A DNA stretch of 10,592 nucleotides from an uncultured Actinoplanes sp. (GTDB lineage Bacteria > Actinomycetota > Actinomycetes > Mycobacteriales > Micromonosporaceae), in assembly GCA_934667465.1 (NCBI GenBank), contig CAKUMG010000116.1, positions 1 through 10,592 of the forward strand, in the 5' to 3' direction. The position numbers were made by a program, and so were the translations under genes. The notes beneath the pieces are model-generated. The model had not been told where the DNA came from and did not search any database. It saw only the letters and a list, made by a program, of their open reading frames with translations. Shown here in pieces: positions 1 to 6,651 of this stretch; position 1 is the stretch's first letter, and each line of letters opens with the position of its first letter.

Positions 1-1182
1 GTCTTCGACCGCACCATGCACACGGCCTTCGGGCGCTTCCCCGAACCCACGATCGACGGCGGCGGGCTCTGGTGGTCGGCCCTGGACATGGACCGCTGCC
101 TGCTGGCCTACGCCGACGACGGGCGCCCCGTCGGCACCGCCGGCGCCCACACCTTCGAACTGACGCTGCCCGGCGAGGCCATCGCCCCGGCAGCCGGGGT
201 GACCGCCGTGGCCGTGCTGCCCACCCACCGCCGCCAGGGCGTGCTCACCGCGATGATGGGCCACCAGCTCGCCGGCCTGCGGGCCCGCGGCGAGTTCCTG
301 GCCGTGCTCCTGGCCTCCGAGGCCCCGATCTACGGGCGGTACGGCTTCGGCCCCGCCACCTACACCGCGGAACTGACCGTCGAACGCCACCAGAGCGCCC
401 TGACCGCCGGCCGGGCCCCCGGCGCGCCGGCCCCGCACACCGGCTCGATCGAGGTCCTGCCCCGCGACGACTGCGGTGACCTCCTCGAAGAGCTCTACGA
501 CCGGTACCGCCGCAGGCAGCCCGGCGCGCTGTCCCGCCCGCCCCAGTGGTGGGCCCGGCGCGCGGGCCAGCCCCCGATCTCGCCGGCGCCCCGCTTCATC
601 GCCCTGCACCGCGACGCCGACGGGGTCCCGGACGGCTACGCCAGCTACTCCCCCCGCGAAGCCGGGTCGATCACCGTTGACGAGATCATCACCACCGACG
701 ACGCGACGTACACGGCGCTGGCCCGGTTCGCCTTCGAGCACGACCTGAGCACCCGCACGCTCATCAAGCACGTCCCCACCGGCCACCCGCTGCGCTGGCA
801 GCTCGCCGACTTTCGCGGCGGCCAGGTCGGCGACGACACCGACTGGCTCTGGGTCCGCATCCTCGACATCCCGCGCGCACTGACCACCCGGGGCTGGTTC
901 GCCGACGGCGAGCTGGTCCTCGACGTGGCCGACCCGTTCCTGCACGAGCGCCACCGCTACCTGCTCAGCGCCGACGACGGCAAGGCCCGCTGCACGCCGA
1001 CCGACCGCGCCCCCGACCTGTCCCTGGACATCCGCGACCTGGGCTCGATATACCTGGGCGGCACGACACCGTCCACCCTGATCCGCGCCGGGCACATCCG
1101 CGCGCACACCCCGGAGGCCGCCGCCCGCGCCGACGCGCTGTTCCGCAGCGACCGTACGCCGCACTGCCTGCACTGGTTCTGA
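1..1182 (+). CDS. Eis-like GNAT family N-acetyltransferase (5' partial)
   Basis: Cytosolic acetyl-CoA-dependent N-acetyltransferase of the Eis type (tandem GNAT folds plus a sterol-carrier-like C-terminal domain). The reading frame is open to base 1, so the ATG at 16 is probably internal; Eis proteins are usually about 400 residues and start with a short stretch like 'LTEDDWDAF..' before the 'AFG' seen here at the edge. Visible signs: the acetyl-CoA pyrophosphate-binding stretch VAVLPTHRRQGVLTAMM, the following APIYGRYGFG segment whose tyrosine corresponds to the general acid of Eis, and an aromatic C-terminus (HCLHWF) matching the family, where the terminal Phe carboxylate acts as base. In Mycobacterium, Eis acetylates aminoglycosides and other amines; the substrate here cannot be told from sequence. 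It converges on the minus-strand DinB gene with a 52-base gap. Family call is strong, substrate unknown. Confidence 0.9.
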   Translation, partial: VFDRTMHTAFGRFPEPTIDGGGLWWSALDMDRCLLAYADDGRPVGTAGAHTFELTLPGEAIAPAAGVTAVAVLPTHRRQGVLTAMMGHQLAGLRARGEFLAVLLASEAPIYGRYGFGPATYTAELTVERHQSALTAGRAPGAPAPHTGSIEVLPRDDCGDLLEELYDRYRRRQPGALSRPPQWWARRAGQPPISPAPRFIALHRDADGVPDGYASYSPREAGSITVDEIITTDDATYTALARFAFEHDLSTRTLIKHVPTGHPLRWQLADFRGGQVGDDTDWLWVRILDIPRALTTRGWFADGELVLDVADPFLHERHRYLLSADDGKARCTPTDRAPDLSLDIRDLGSIYLGGTTPSTLIRAGHIRAHTPEAAARADALFRSDRTPHCLHWF

Positions 1183-1234
1183 CAGCGCGCCCGGCCAGGC
1201 GCTCAGCCCTTCCCGGAGAGGACGTTCCCCCTGC

Positions 1235-1972
1235 TTACGGCTTGCGCAGCCGCGCGAGATCGCGCTGGACATAGCGCAGGTGCGCCCACTCCTCCTCCAG
1301 GATCACGCGCACGCAATCACCCACGGTGGGACGCCAGTCGTCGCCGCCCCAGGGGTTCGCGCGTTCCTCGGCGAGCAGCTCCGGCGTAGCCGTGGCCAGG
1401 AAGTCGGTCACCATCTGCTGTCGCTCGGCGCGCACCGCGAGAATCTCCGCGTACGCCGGCGGGTCCGCCCGGAAGATCGACATGTCGAAGCCCGCCTCGG
1501 CGGCGCCGGTGAAGATCTGGCCGATCTCGTGGAACGGCTCCAGCACCCGCAGGATCGCGCCGCGCAGCCAGGCGTCGGTCGCCAGGATCAGGTGCCGCAG
1601 GGTCTGCGCCGGCGACCACTCGCCGTCGACCCGGGCGTCCACGAGGTCCGGCGGCGTGCCGTCCACCGTCGCGCGCCACGCGGCCTGCACCGCGACCCAC
1701 CCCTCGCGGAGCCCCTCGGGCGTCTGCGCCTTCTGCAACTCACGGCCCGGGAACCGCCGGTTGAGTTCGGCGTCCACGAGGGGCACCACGTCGACCCCGT
1801 TGACGACGAGGCTGCCGAAGAACAGGTCGTGGCTGTCGATGTCGAGCCCGTTCACCTCGACGCCGCGCATCGTCACGCCACTGACGTCGGAGAACCGCAC
1901 GGTGGCGCCCTTGAAGCTGGCCCTGACGAAGGTCGCGCCCTCGAACTCCGTCGTCGCGGAATAGGTCTTCAT
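1235..1972 (-). CDS. Pentapeptide-repeat / DinB-like fusion protein
   Basis: A 245-residue protein of two parts. Residues ~8-60 form degenerate pentapeptide-type steps (FEGATF, ASFKGATV, VRFSDVSGVTMRGVEV), predicting a short beta-helix. Residues ~85-240 look like a DinB/DfsB four-helix bundle with the conserved metal-site histidines H127 (TLRHLIL) and H231 (EEEWAHLRYVQRDL). DinB-like proteins are metal-binding and often thiol-dependent transferases or of unknown activity; the substrate is not visible here. The same pentapeptide-then-DinB arrangement is common in actinomycetes, so the fusion is probably genuine. It lies 40 bases downstream of the lipoprotein gene on the same strand but has its own promoter-like element directly before the ATG, with no Shine-Dalgarno sequence, suggesting a leaderless transcript. 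Confidence 0.85.
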   Translation of the reverse strand: MKTYSATTEFEGATFVRASFKGATVRFSDVSGVTMRGVEVNGLDIDSHDLFFGSLVVNGVDVVPLVDAELNRRFPGRELQKAQTPEGLREGWVAVQAAWRATVDGTPPDLVDARVDGEWSPAQTLRHLILATDAWLRGAILRVLEPFHEIGQIFTGAAEAGFDMSIFRADPPAYAEILAVRAERQQMVTDFLATATPELLAEERANPWGGDDWRPTVGDCVRVILEEEWAHLRYVQRDLARLRKP

Positions 1973-1978
1973 GGCGTC

Positions 1979-1984
1979 AGTATC
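1979..1984 (-). promoter_or_regulatory. Candidate -10 element for leaderless DinB-like gene
   Basis: On the minus strand the hexamer GATACT ends six bases before the ATG at 1972. That places the expected transcription start at or within a base of the A of the start codon, the typical actinobacterial leaderless layout, and there is no purine-rich ribosome site in between. No convincing -35 is seen. Inferred from spacing and consensus only. Confidence 0.45.
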
Positions 1985-2012
1985 ACGCCGCCGGGACAGC
2001 CGTACGGCGCAC

Positions 2013-2474
2013 TTATGACGTCGGCGTGTAGGCGTTCACGTGGAAACAGGTGTTGTCCTCGTTGGTAGCACCCTCGGACACGTCGAACGACACCTCGACC
2101 GGGTGCCCGTCGTCCGCCGAGGACGTCAGCGTCATCTGCCCGCCGTCGTCGGAGGCGGTCTGCGCCAGCTCGACCAGCCCGCCGAGGGTCGGCAGGTCGA
2201 TCTCCTCCTCACCGGAGGCGGTCTTGCCATCGGTACGGCGCATCGCCGCGACCTCGCCGCCGGTGACGGTGACCTCGTAGACACCCATGGACGGCTTGCC
2301 TTCACAGCGCCGCTCCACCACATAGGTGTAGTCCGCGGGCTCACTCCACGGCGGCGGCGACCCGGCAACCGTCGACGGCCCCGGCTGCGGCGCCGCGTCC
2401 TGCGCGTCGTCGCCGGTGCAGCCCGCGGCCAGGGTCAGCAGCAGCGCCAGGGGCAGGAGTGGCAGCGTACGCAT
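2013..2474 (-). CDS. Small secreted lipoprotein, DUF6174-like
   Basis: A 153-residue lipoprotein. The N-terminus is a signal peptide (MRT, a leucine-rich core, then the lipobox LAAGC with the lipidated cysteine at 19), followed by an acidic, proline-rich linker to ~45. The globular part begins ADYTYVVERRCEG and continues VYEVTVTGGEVAAMRR, the pattern of DUF6174-type proteins, where a Y-x-Y..R-x-C start precedes a beta-sheet domain and a final D-x-x-C-F-x-V-x-x-Y strand (here near 142-149). The two cysteines outside the lipobox (57 and 142) could form a disulfide. Expected to sit on the outer face of the membrane; function of the family is unknown. It diverges from the small gene at 2538 and precedes the DinB-like gene. 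The lipoprotein call is firm, the DUF assignment moderate. Confidence 0.82.
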   Translation of the reverse strand: MRTLPLLPLALLLTLAAGCTGDDAQDAAPQPGPSTVAGSPPPWSEPADYTYVVERRCEGKPSMGVYEVTVTGGEVAAMRRTDGKTASGEEEIDLPTLGGLVELAQTASDDGGQMTLTSSADDGHPVEVSFDVSEGATNEDNTCFHVNAYTPTS

Positions 2475-2525
2475 CGGTGGGTCTCGCCTTCATCGATATG
2501 CCAGCGGCCCGGCCGCGATCTGTCT

Positions 2526-2531
2526 TACGTT
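2526..2531 (+). promoter_or_regulatory. Candidate -10 element (TACGTT) for leaderless small gene
   Basis: TACGTT fits the actinobacterial TAnnnT -10 consensus and ends six bases before the ATG at 2538. This fixes the start codon of the downstream small gene, since the frame is open far upstream and there is no Shine-Dalgarno sequence. The 63-base gap to the divergent lipoprotein start must hold both promoters. Confidence 0.5.
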
Positions 2532-2537
2532 GACATC

Positions 2538-2798
2538 ATGCAGGAGACCGCACGAGGCATCGACGGCGCGGCCGCGGTCGTCGCCGCCTGGCTCGCGGAG
2601 CCCACCCTGGAAGCCCACGCCGGCCACGTCCGCAACCTCACCGCGCAGAGCCCGTCCGCCGCCGAACACCTGGCCGAAGGGCTGACCCTACTCGCCGCCG
2701 GCCTGGCCTACTCGCTGTCGCAGACCACCGGCCGCCCCCTCAACGTGGTCCTCGCCGAGATCTCCACCGCCGTCAAGAACGCCAGCGACGACGTCTGA
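2538..2798 (+). CDS. Small alpha-helical protein of unknown function
   Basis: An 86-residue protein that I do not recognise. It starts MQETARG and is rich in alanine, leucine and glutamate, with three probable helices: ~8-20, ~24-36 and ~42-60, then a helix ~68-80 (LNVVLAEISTAVKNA) and an acidic end. No signal peptide, cysteine pair or membrane segment is evident, so it is probably cytosolic. The open frame extends upstream to 2040 antisense to the lipoprotein gene, but the ATG at 2538 is preferred because a TAnnnT promoter element lies six bases before it and because the upstream part is arginine-rich shadow translation. Its stop codon lies two bases before the -35 element of the SDR promoter, so it is probably transcribed alone. 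Confidence 0.6.
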   Translation: MQETARGIDGAAAVVAAWLAEPTLEAHAGHVRNLTAQSPSAAEHLAEGLTLLAAGLAYSLSQTTGRPLNVVLAEISTAVKNASDDV

Positions 2799-2800
2799 CC

Positions 2801-2831
2801 TTGACCCTCTCCCCGGGAGAGGGTGAACCGT
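2801..2831 (+). promoter_or_regulatory. MerR-family-type promoter/operator upstream of the SDR gene
   Basis: A TTGACC -35 (2801-2806) is followed by a near-perfect dyad: ACCCTCTCC (2804-2812) is the exact reverse complement of GGAGAGGGT (2816-2824), around a CCG centre. The putative -10 falls at about 2826-2831 (AACCGT, weak), giving a 19-base spacer. A dyad filling an over-long -35/-10 spacer is the hallmark of MerR-family operators, and the half-site resembles the BmrR type (GACTCTCCCC..). The alternative is a terminator for the preceding gene, but there is no T-run after it. No MerR gene is present in the window. Confidence 0.6.
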
Positions 2832-2873
2832 CGATCCCGTCACTGCCACAGCGTTCGCAGACGGGAACACGAC

Positions 2874-3473
2874 ATGAAGACCTGGTTCATCACCGGCGGC
2901 ACTCCGGGCGGATTCGGGATGGCGTACGCGGAGGCGGCGCTCGAGCTCGGCGACCGGGTGACGCTGACCTCGCGACGGCCGGAGGAACTGGAGGCGTGGG
3001 CCCGCCCCCACGGCGACCGGGTGCTCGTCCTGCCCCTGGACGTGACCGACGCCAAAGATGTCGAGCGGGCCGTGCGGGCGGCCGAGGACCGGTTCGGCGG
3101 CATCGACGTGCTGGTCAACAACGCCGGCCGCGGCTGGGTCGGCTCGATCGAGGGCATGGCCGACGCCGACGTCCGGCGCCTGTTCGAGCTCAACTTCTTC
3201 GCGGTGCTGTCGGCCGTGCGGGCCGTGCTGCCCGGCATGCGTGAGCGGGGCGACGGCTGGATCGTCACCATGTCCTCGGTGGCCGGGCTGACCGGGGTCG
3301 AGGGATTCGGCTACTACAGCGCCGCCAAGTTTGCGCTCGAGGCCGCCACGGAGGTGCTGCGCGCCGAGGTCGCGCCGCTGGGCATCCGGGTGCTGGCGGT
3401 GGAGCCCGGTGCCTTCCGCACCCGCGCCTACGCCGGCTTCTCCGGCGAGCCCGTCCAGGAGGAGGTCCCGGAT
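2874..3473 (+). pseudogene. Short-chain dehydrogenase/reductase, 3'-truncated
   Basis: The first ~200 residues of a classical NAD(P)-dependent SDR. Visible: the nucleotide-binding TGGTPGGFG at 7-15 (a variant of TGxxxGxG), RR at 34-35 suggesting NADP preference, LDVTD at 55-59, NNAG at 82-85, and the catalytic S135, Y148 and K152 (YSAAK), then PGAFRT at 178-183. After residue ~200 (GEPVQEEVPD) the expected substrate-loop continuation and ~70-80 C-terminal residues are absent; the frame instead runs through proline/arginine-rich sequence to 3827 because it enters a sigma-factor gene in the wrong frame. The fold could bind cofactor but would lack its substrate-binding end and dimer contacts, so it is probably dead. 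The promoter in front is a MerR-type operator, common for SDR genes induced by xenobiotics. Confidence 0.82.
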
Positions 3474-3759
3474 CGACACCCACCGCAAACGCCGCACCCG
3501 CCCCACCGAAGTAGCCCTCACCGAAGCGGACCTGACCCACCCAGCCACCACCGCTGCGGACACAGCCGTCGCCTCCCTCACCCTGCGCCAAGCCGTCGGC
3601 GAACTCGGCCCCGCCCACCGCACCGTCCTGCTGGAGCTGTACGTGAAAGGCCACTCCGTCAACGAGGTCGCCACCCGCCTCGACCTCCCCGCCGGCACCG
3701 TCAAATCCCGCGCCCACTACGGCGTACGCCATCTACGTCATGCCTTGCTGAACAATTGA
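3468..3759 (+). pseudogene. ECF sigma factor, 3' fragment (region 4)
   Basis: The last ~95 residues of an ECF-type RNA polymerase sigma factor, in a different frame from the SDR before it. It begins RIDTHRKRRTRP, the end of region 2.4 (usual form 'NLVIDxxRRRRxRP'), passes through a variable acidic linker (VALTEADLTHP), and carries a complete region 4: LRQAVGELGPAHRTVLLELY, VKGHSVNEVATRLDLPAGTVKSR (the -35-recognising helix-turn-helix) and a basic end HYGVRHLRHALLNN. Region 2, which binds core polymerase and melts the -10, is absent, and no start codon or ribosome site precedes the fragment in its own frame, so it should be non-functional. Full-length relatives have about 170-190 residues. No anti-sigma gene is next to it. 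Confidence 0.8.
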
Positions 3760-3774
3760 CGCACCCGGCCGATG

Positions 3775-3888
3775 TCAGAGGGTGGTCCGTGAAACGGCTT
3801 GCGCTTCGGTCAGGATCTGCCGGTTGACCAGGCGTGTGAGCGTGGCACGGATGCCTTCGCTGGACGCCGGCCGCCACGTGCGGGCCGC
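3775..3888 (-). pseudogene. Possible coding remnant with helix-turn-helix-like end
   Basis: On the minus strand, in the 129-base gap between the sigma fragment and the response regulator stop, a 37-codon open stretch reads ..WRPASSEGIRATLTRLVNR, then QILTEAQ, and ends at a TGA (3775-3777). It resembles the C-terminal winged-helix end (EGIRxxLxRLVxRGILTE) of small actinomycete proteins often found beside transposons, but it has no start and begins immediately after the response regulator stop. I could only judge this by eye; it may be chance. Confidence 0.3.
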
Positions 3889-4548
3889 TCAGGTCACCAG
3901 GCCGTGGCGGTAGGCGTACACCACGGCCTGCACCCGGTCGCGCAGGCCGAGCTTGGTGAGGATGCGGGACACGTACGTCTTGACCGTCTCCGGGCTGATC
4001 ACCAGTGCGGCGGCGATCTCGCTGTTGGACAGGCCCTCGGCGATGAGCCGGAGCACCTCCCGTTCGCGCGGGGTCAGCGCGCCGGCGTCGGGATCGCTTG
4101 CGGCCGGGCGGATGCGGGCCGCGTACCTGCCCACCAGCTGCCGGGTCACCTCCGGGGCCAGCAGCGCGGCGCCCGCGGCGACGGTACGGATGCCGTACAG
4201 CAGCTGCGCCGGTGGGGCGTCCTTGAGCAGGAAGCCGCTGGCGCCCGCGCGCAACGCCTCGTACACGTACTCGTCGAGGTTGAACGTCGTCACCACGAGG
4301 ACCTTCACCGGCTCGGCGACCCCGGCGCCGGCCAGCGAACGGGTCGCCTCGATGCCGTCGAGCACCGGCATGCGGACGTCCATCACCACCACATCAGGCC
4401 GGAACCTGGCGGCGAGGGCGATTGCCGCGCGCCCGTCGCCGCACTCGCCGACGATCTCCATGTCAGGCTGGGCAGCGATGATCGTCGCGAAGCCGGCGCG
4501 GATCAGTTCCTGATCGTCGCAGACCAGCACCCGGATCGGCGCGGTCAC
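3889..4548 (-). CDS. NarL/FixJ-family response regulator
   Basis: A 219-residue DNA-binding response regulator, the output half of the two-component pair encoded just upstream. Receiver domain at ~5-122 with acidic pocket D11/D12, phospho-acceptor D57 (VVMDVRMP), T87 and K109 (LLKDAPP). LuxR-type helix-turn-helix at ~157-215: LTPREREVLRLIAEGLSNSE, ISPETVKTYVSRILTKLGL. Phosphorylation by the neighbouring kinase is expected to drive dimerisation and promoter binding. The GTG start at 4548 overlaps the kinase stop by four bases (GTGA) and has no ribosome site of its own, so translation is coupled. Targets are not visible; many such systems autoregulate their operon or control a transporter, and here the likely co-product is the CPBP protease. 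Confidence 0.93.
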   Translation of the reverse strand: MTAPIRVLVCDDQELIRAGFATIIAAQPDMEIVGECGDGRAAIALAARFRPDVVVMDVRMPVLDGIEATRSLAGAGVAEPVKVLVVTTFNLDEYVYEALRAGASGFLLKDAPPAQLLYGIRTVAAGAALLAPEVTRQLVGRYAARIRPAASDPDAGALTPREREVLRLIAEGLSNSEIAAALVISPETVKTYVSRILTKLGLRDRVQAVVYAYRHGLVT

Positions 4549-5690
4549 GACGGGATCCGGGCCCGGACGAGGAAGCCGCCGCCGTCCTGGGCCTCCGCCC
4601 GGAAGTCGCCGCCCAGGACGGTGATCCGCTCGCGGAGCCCGGCAAGCCCGCGCCCACCGCCACCCGCGGACGCGCTGCCGGTTCCGGGGCCCTCGGTGCT
4701 GATCTCCACGATGGTCTGTCCTTCGCCGTGCTGGACGTAGATCCTGGTCCGGTTGCCGTGCGCGTACTTCAGGGCGTTGGTCAGCGCCTCCTGCACCACC
4801 CGGTAGGCGGCCAGCTCGGCGCTGCCGGTGACCGCCGCCGGCGTGCCCTCGCGCAGGAACTCGACCGGCTGCCCGGCCTGCCGGGTCTGCTCGACCAGGG
4901 CGTCGAGGTCGCCGACCGGCGGCGTACGCGGGTCGCCGGTGCCGTGGTCCGGATTGAGCAGGTCGAGCAGGTGCCGCAGATCGCCGACGGCCCGGCGCCC
5001 GGTGCCGCTGATCGCGGTCAGGCTCTGCTCCAGCCGGTCCGGGGTGTTCGTCAGGTAGCGCGCCGCCTCGGCCTGCACGACCATCGCCGTCACGTGGTGG
5101 GTGACGACGTCGTGCAGTTCCCGGGCGATGCGCGCGCGTTCGGCCGTACGGGTGGCCTGCTCGATGTGGCGGCGGCGGTGCGCCTCGGCGGCCCGGTTCT
5201 GGCGCAGCCACGCCCCGATCCCCCACGCGAGCGCCAGCAGCAGGTAGAAGGTGGTGAACCCGGTGACGCCCTCCGTCGAGCCGAGCCGGTCGAGGGCGAT
5301 CGCCAGACACCCGTACGCCGCGGAGGCGAGACCGGCGACGATCCGGCGGCGCCGGTGCAGGTGGGCGCCGGCGCTGACGAGCGCGATGGCCAGCCCGGTC
5401 CCCGCGACGGTGTGGTACTGGCGAAGCTGGTCGAGGGCGAAGCCGAGCGAGACCAGCGCGAGGCAGACGGCCGGCCAGCGGCGGCGTACGGCCAGCGGCA
5501 GGCACTCCAAGGCGACGACGCCGACGGTCAGCGCATCGTACGGGCGGTCCGGGAGGTTGCCGAGCTGCGTGCCCTGCCGTTCCAGGGCCGGGGCCGCCGC
5601 CGCGAGGGCCAGGGCCAGAGCGAACGGGAGGTCCCGGACCGTGACCGGCCACTGCCGCCACCGGTCCGGGAGCCTCCGGAGCCGGGTCAC
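4545..5690 (-). CDS. NarL-type sensor histidine kinase (HisKA_3)
   Basis: A 381-residue membrane sensor kinase. The N-terminal ~160 residues hold several hydrophobic segments (about 21-37, 54-67, 73-86, 96-110, 118-134, 145-162) with very short loops, so it probably senses within or at the membrane. A coiled segment (~163-185) leads to the HisKA_3 dimerisation domain with phospho-accepting H193 in ARELHDVVTHHV. The ATPase domain has the N-box EALTNALKYAHGNR (N305) and a glycine-rich lid GGGGRGLAGLRERITVLGG; the G1 box is the relaxed TEGPG form often seen in actinomycete kinases of this group. The GTG start at 5690 overlaps the CPBP gene stop (GTGA). A much longer open frame upstream is antisense or out-of-frame reading of the CPBP gene, so the 5690 start is preferred. 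Confidence 0.93.
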   Translation of the reverse strand: MTRLRRLPDRWRQWPVTVRDLPFALALALAAAAPALERQGTQLGNLPDRPYDALTVGVVALECLPLAVRRRWPAVCLALVSLGFALDQLRQYHTVAGTGLAIALVSAGAHLHRRRRIVAGLASAAYGCLAIALDRLGSTEGVTGFTTFYLLLALAWGIGAWLRQNRAAEAHRRRHIEQATRTAERARIARELHDVVTHHVTAMVVQAEAARYLTNTPDRLEQSLTAISGTGRRAVGDLRHLLDLLNPDHGTGDPRTPPVGDLDALVEQTRQAGQPVEFLREGTPAAVTGSAELAAYRVVQEALTNALKYAHGNRTRIYVQHGEGQTIVEISTEGPGTGSASAGGGGRGLAGLRERITVLGGDFRAEAQDGGGFLVRARIPS

Positions 5691-6520
5691 TCGGAGACTG
5701 TAGCGGGTGCCGTGGCCCGCACCGTGCGGCGGCGGGCGACGAGGTGCCCGCGGCGCTTGGCCAGCCACAGGAACACCACCGTCAGCACCACGCCCGCGAA
5801 AACCGCGTACAGGCTGCCCTCCGGCCCGAAGGCGCCACCGGTCAGCGCGACCGGGCCCGACGTCGAGGCCTCGAGCAGCCCCGTCGACTCGCCGTTGCCG
5901 GAGACGGCGACGCCGAAGATGCCGCCGGCGGCGACGTTCCAGCCGAAATGCAGGCCGATCGGGATCCACAGGGTGCGGGTCGCGGCGTAGCAGGCGGCCA
6001 GCATGAATCCGGCCTCGACGGCGATGGCTGTCGCCCCCCACAGGGTGGCGTCCGGGTTCGCCAGGTGCATCGCGCCGAACACCACACCGGTCAGGGCGAG
6101 GGCGATCCAGGTGCCCGCCCACTGCTCGACGATGCGGAACAGCACCCCCCGGAACAGCAGTTCCTCGGTAACGGCGGCGGCCGCCATGAACCCGAGCACG
6201 CCCACCGCGCCCGCCGGCGAGCCCCAGCCCTCGACGTGGTAGCCGCCGACGAACGCGATGTTGGCGATGACGACCGCGAACATGGCGACGCCGAGCAGCG
6301 TCCCGCGGCCGAGCGCGGCGCCCCAGCCGTCGCGGCCGAGCTCGGCCGGCTCGCGGTGCTCGGTGCGCCGCACGATCCACCGGTAGACGGCCACGCTCAG
6401 CACGGCCGTCACCACGCCGATCACCAGGGTGAGCGCGACATTGCCGTCGACGGCGGCGACCCCCTGCCCGCCGATCAGGGCGACGGCGGCGACGGCGAGC
6501 AGCTGTTTGACGATGCGCAC
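5687..6520 (-). CDS. CPBP family intramembrane metalloprotease
   Basis: A 277-residue polytopic membrane protein of the CPBP (CAAX protease/bacteriocin-processing, Abi) family. The conserved active-site motifs are all present: EE-xxx-R (E119, E120, R124 in TEELLFRG), FGAMH (H152) and HFGWN (H191, N195). Hydrophobic segments are seen at about 5-22, 27-46, 72-91, 103-118, 136-151, 163-180, 185-203 and 238-254, with a basic cytosolic tail. In bacteria such enzymes process peptides or confer bacteriocin self-immunity; the substrate here is unknown. It is the first gene of a three-gene operon with the kinase and regulator. GTG start at 6520 is supported by AAGGAG five bases upstream. Confidence 0.9.
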   Translation of the reverse strand: MRIVKQLLAVAAVALIGGQGVAAVDGNVALTLVIGVVTAVLSVAVYRWIVRRTEHREPAELGRDGWGAALGRGTLLGVAMFAVVIANIAFVGGYHVEGWGSPAGAVGVLGFMAAAAVTEELLFRGVLFRIVEQWAGTWIALALTGVVFGAMHLANPDATLWGATAIAVEAGFMLAACYAATRTLWIPIGLHFGWNVAAGGIFGVAVSGNGESTGLLEASTSGPVALTGGAFGPEGSLYAVFAGVVLTVVFLWLAKRRGHLVARRRTVRATAPATVSE

Positions 6521-6525
6521 GGTGA

Positions 6526-6531
6526 CTCCTT
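6526..6531 (-). promoter_or_regulatory. Ribosome binding site of the CPBP gene
   Basis: AAGGAG on the minus strand, five bases before the GTG at 6520. It is the only clear Shine-Dalgarno sequence in the CPBP-kinase-regulator operon and decides the CPBP start; the two later genes rely on overlap coupling. Confidence 0.75.
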
Positions 6532-6563
6532 CGCGGACGGCGGCCGGGCGCCGCGTCCAGGAA

Positions 6564-6579
6564 GAAATCTAGGAATTTC
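6564..6579 (-). promoter_or_regulatory. Candidate promoter -10 with overlapping dyad for the CPBP operon
   Basis: On the minus strand TAGATT (6571-6566) fits the TAnnnT -10 pattern and would give a leader of about 40 bases before the CPBP GTG. It sits inside an unusually A/T-rich island, and is flanked by an inverted pair GAAAT (6564-6568) / ATTTC (6575-6579) with a six-base centre, a plausible operator. No clear -35 is seen at 16-18 bases. Inferred from consensus and symmetry. Confidence 0.45.
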
Positions 6580-6621
6580 GGTCGCCGCAGTCGTCACCGT
6601 GCGGTGGACACTTGCGGGTAG

Positions 6622-6651
6622 CTCGCACGGGGGACAAGCCCTCCGTGCGAG
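6622..6651. repeat. Strong inverted repeat (hairpin) in divergent intergenic region
   Basis: CTCGCACGG (6622-6630) is the perfect reverse complement of CCGTGCGAG (6643-6651); three further pairs (one G-U) extend the stem to 12 with a six-base ACAAGC loop. It lies between two divergent genes, so it does not terminate either of them in the normal sense. It could be an operator, or the stop of an unseen transcript. No T-run follows on either strand. Confidence 0.55.

Noticed and set aside
1184..1203. Small hairpin between the convergent GNAT and DinB genes
   Set aside because: Only a five-pair stem (GCGCC/GGCGC) with no T-run; too weak in such G/C-rich DNA to call a terminator.
1280..2068. Long plus-strand open frames opposite the DinB-like gene
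   Set aside because: They are arginine/histidine-rich shadow translations of a minus-strand gene that has clear domain motifs; no motif is seen in them.
3474..3827. C-terminal continuation of the SDR frame as a real proline/arginine-rich domain
   Set aside because: The same bases encode a recognisable sigma region 4 in another frame, so the proline-rich reading is a frame artefact of the junction.
5693..6380. N-terminal extension of the kinase reading frame upstream of 5690
   Set aside because: It reads arginine/glycine-rich sequence through the CPBP gene in another frame. The CPBP frame has all active-site motifs, and the GTGA overlap gives a natural kinase start.
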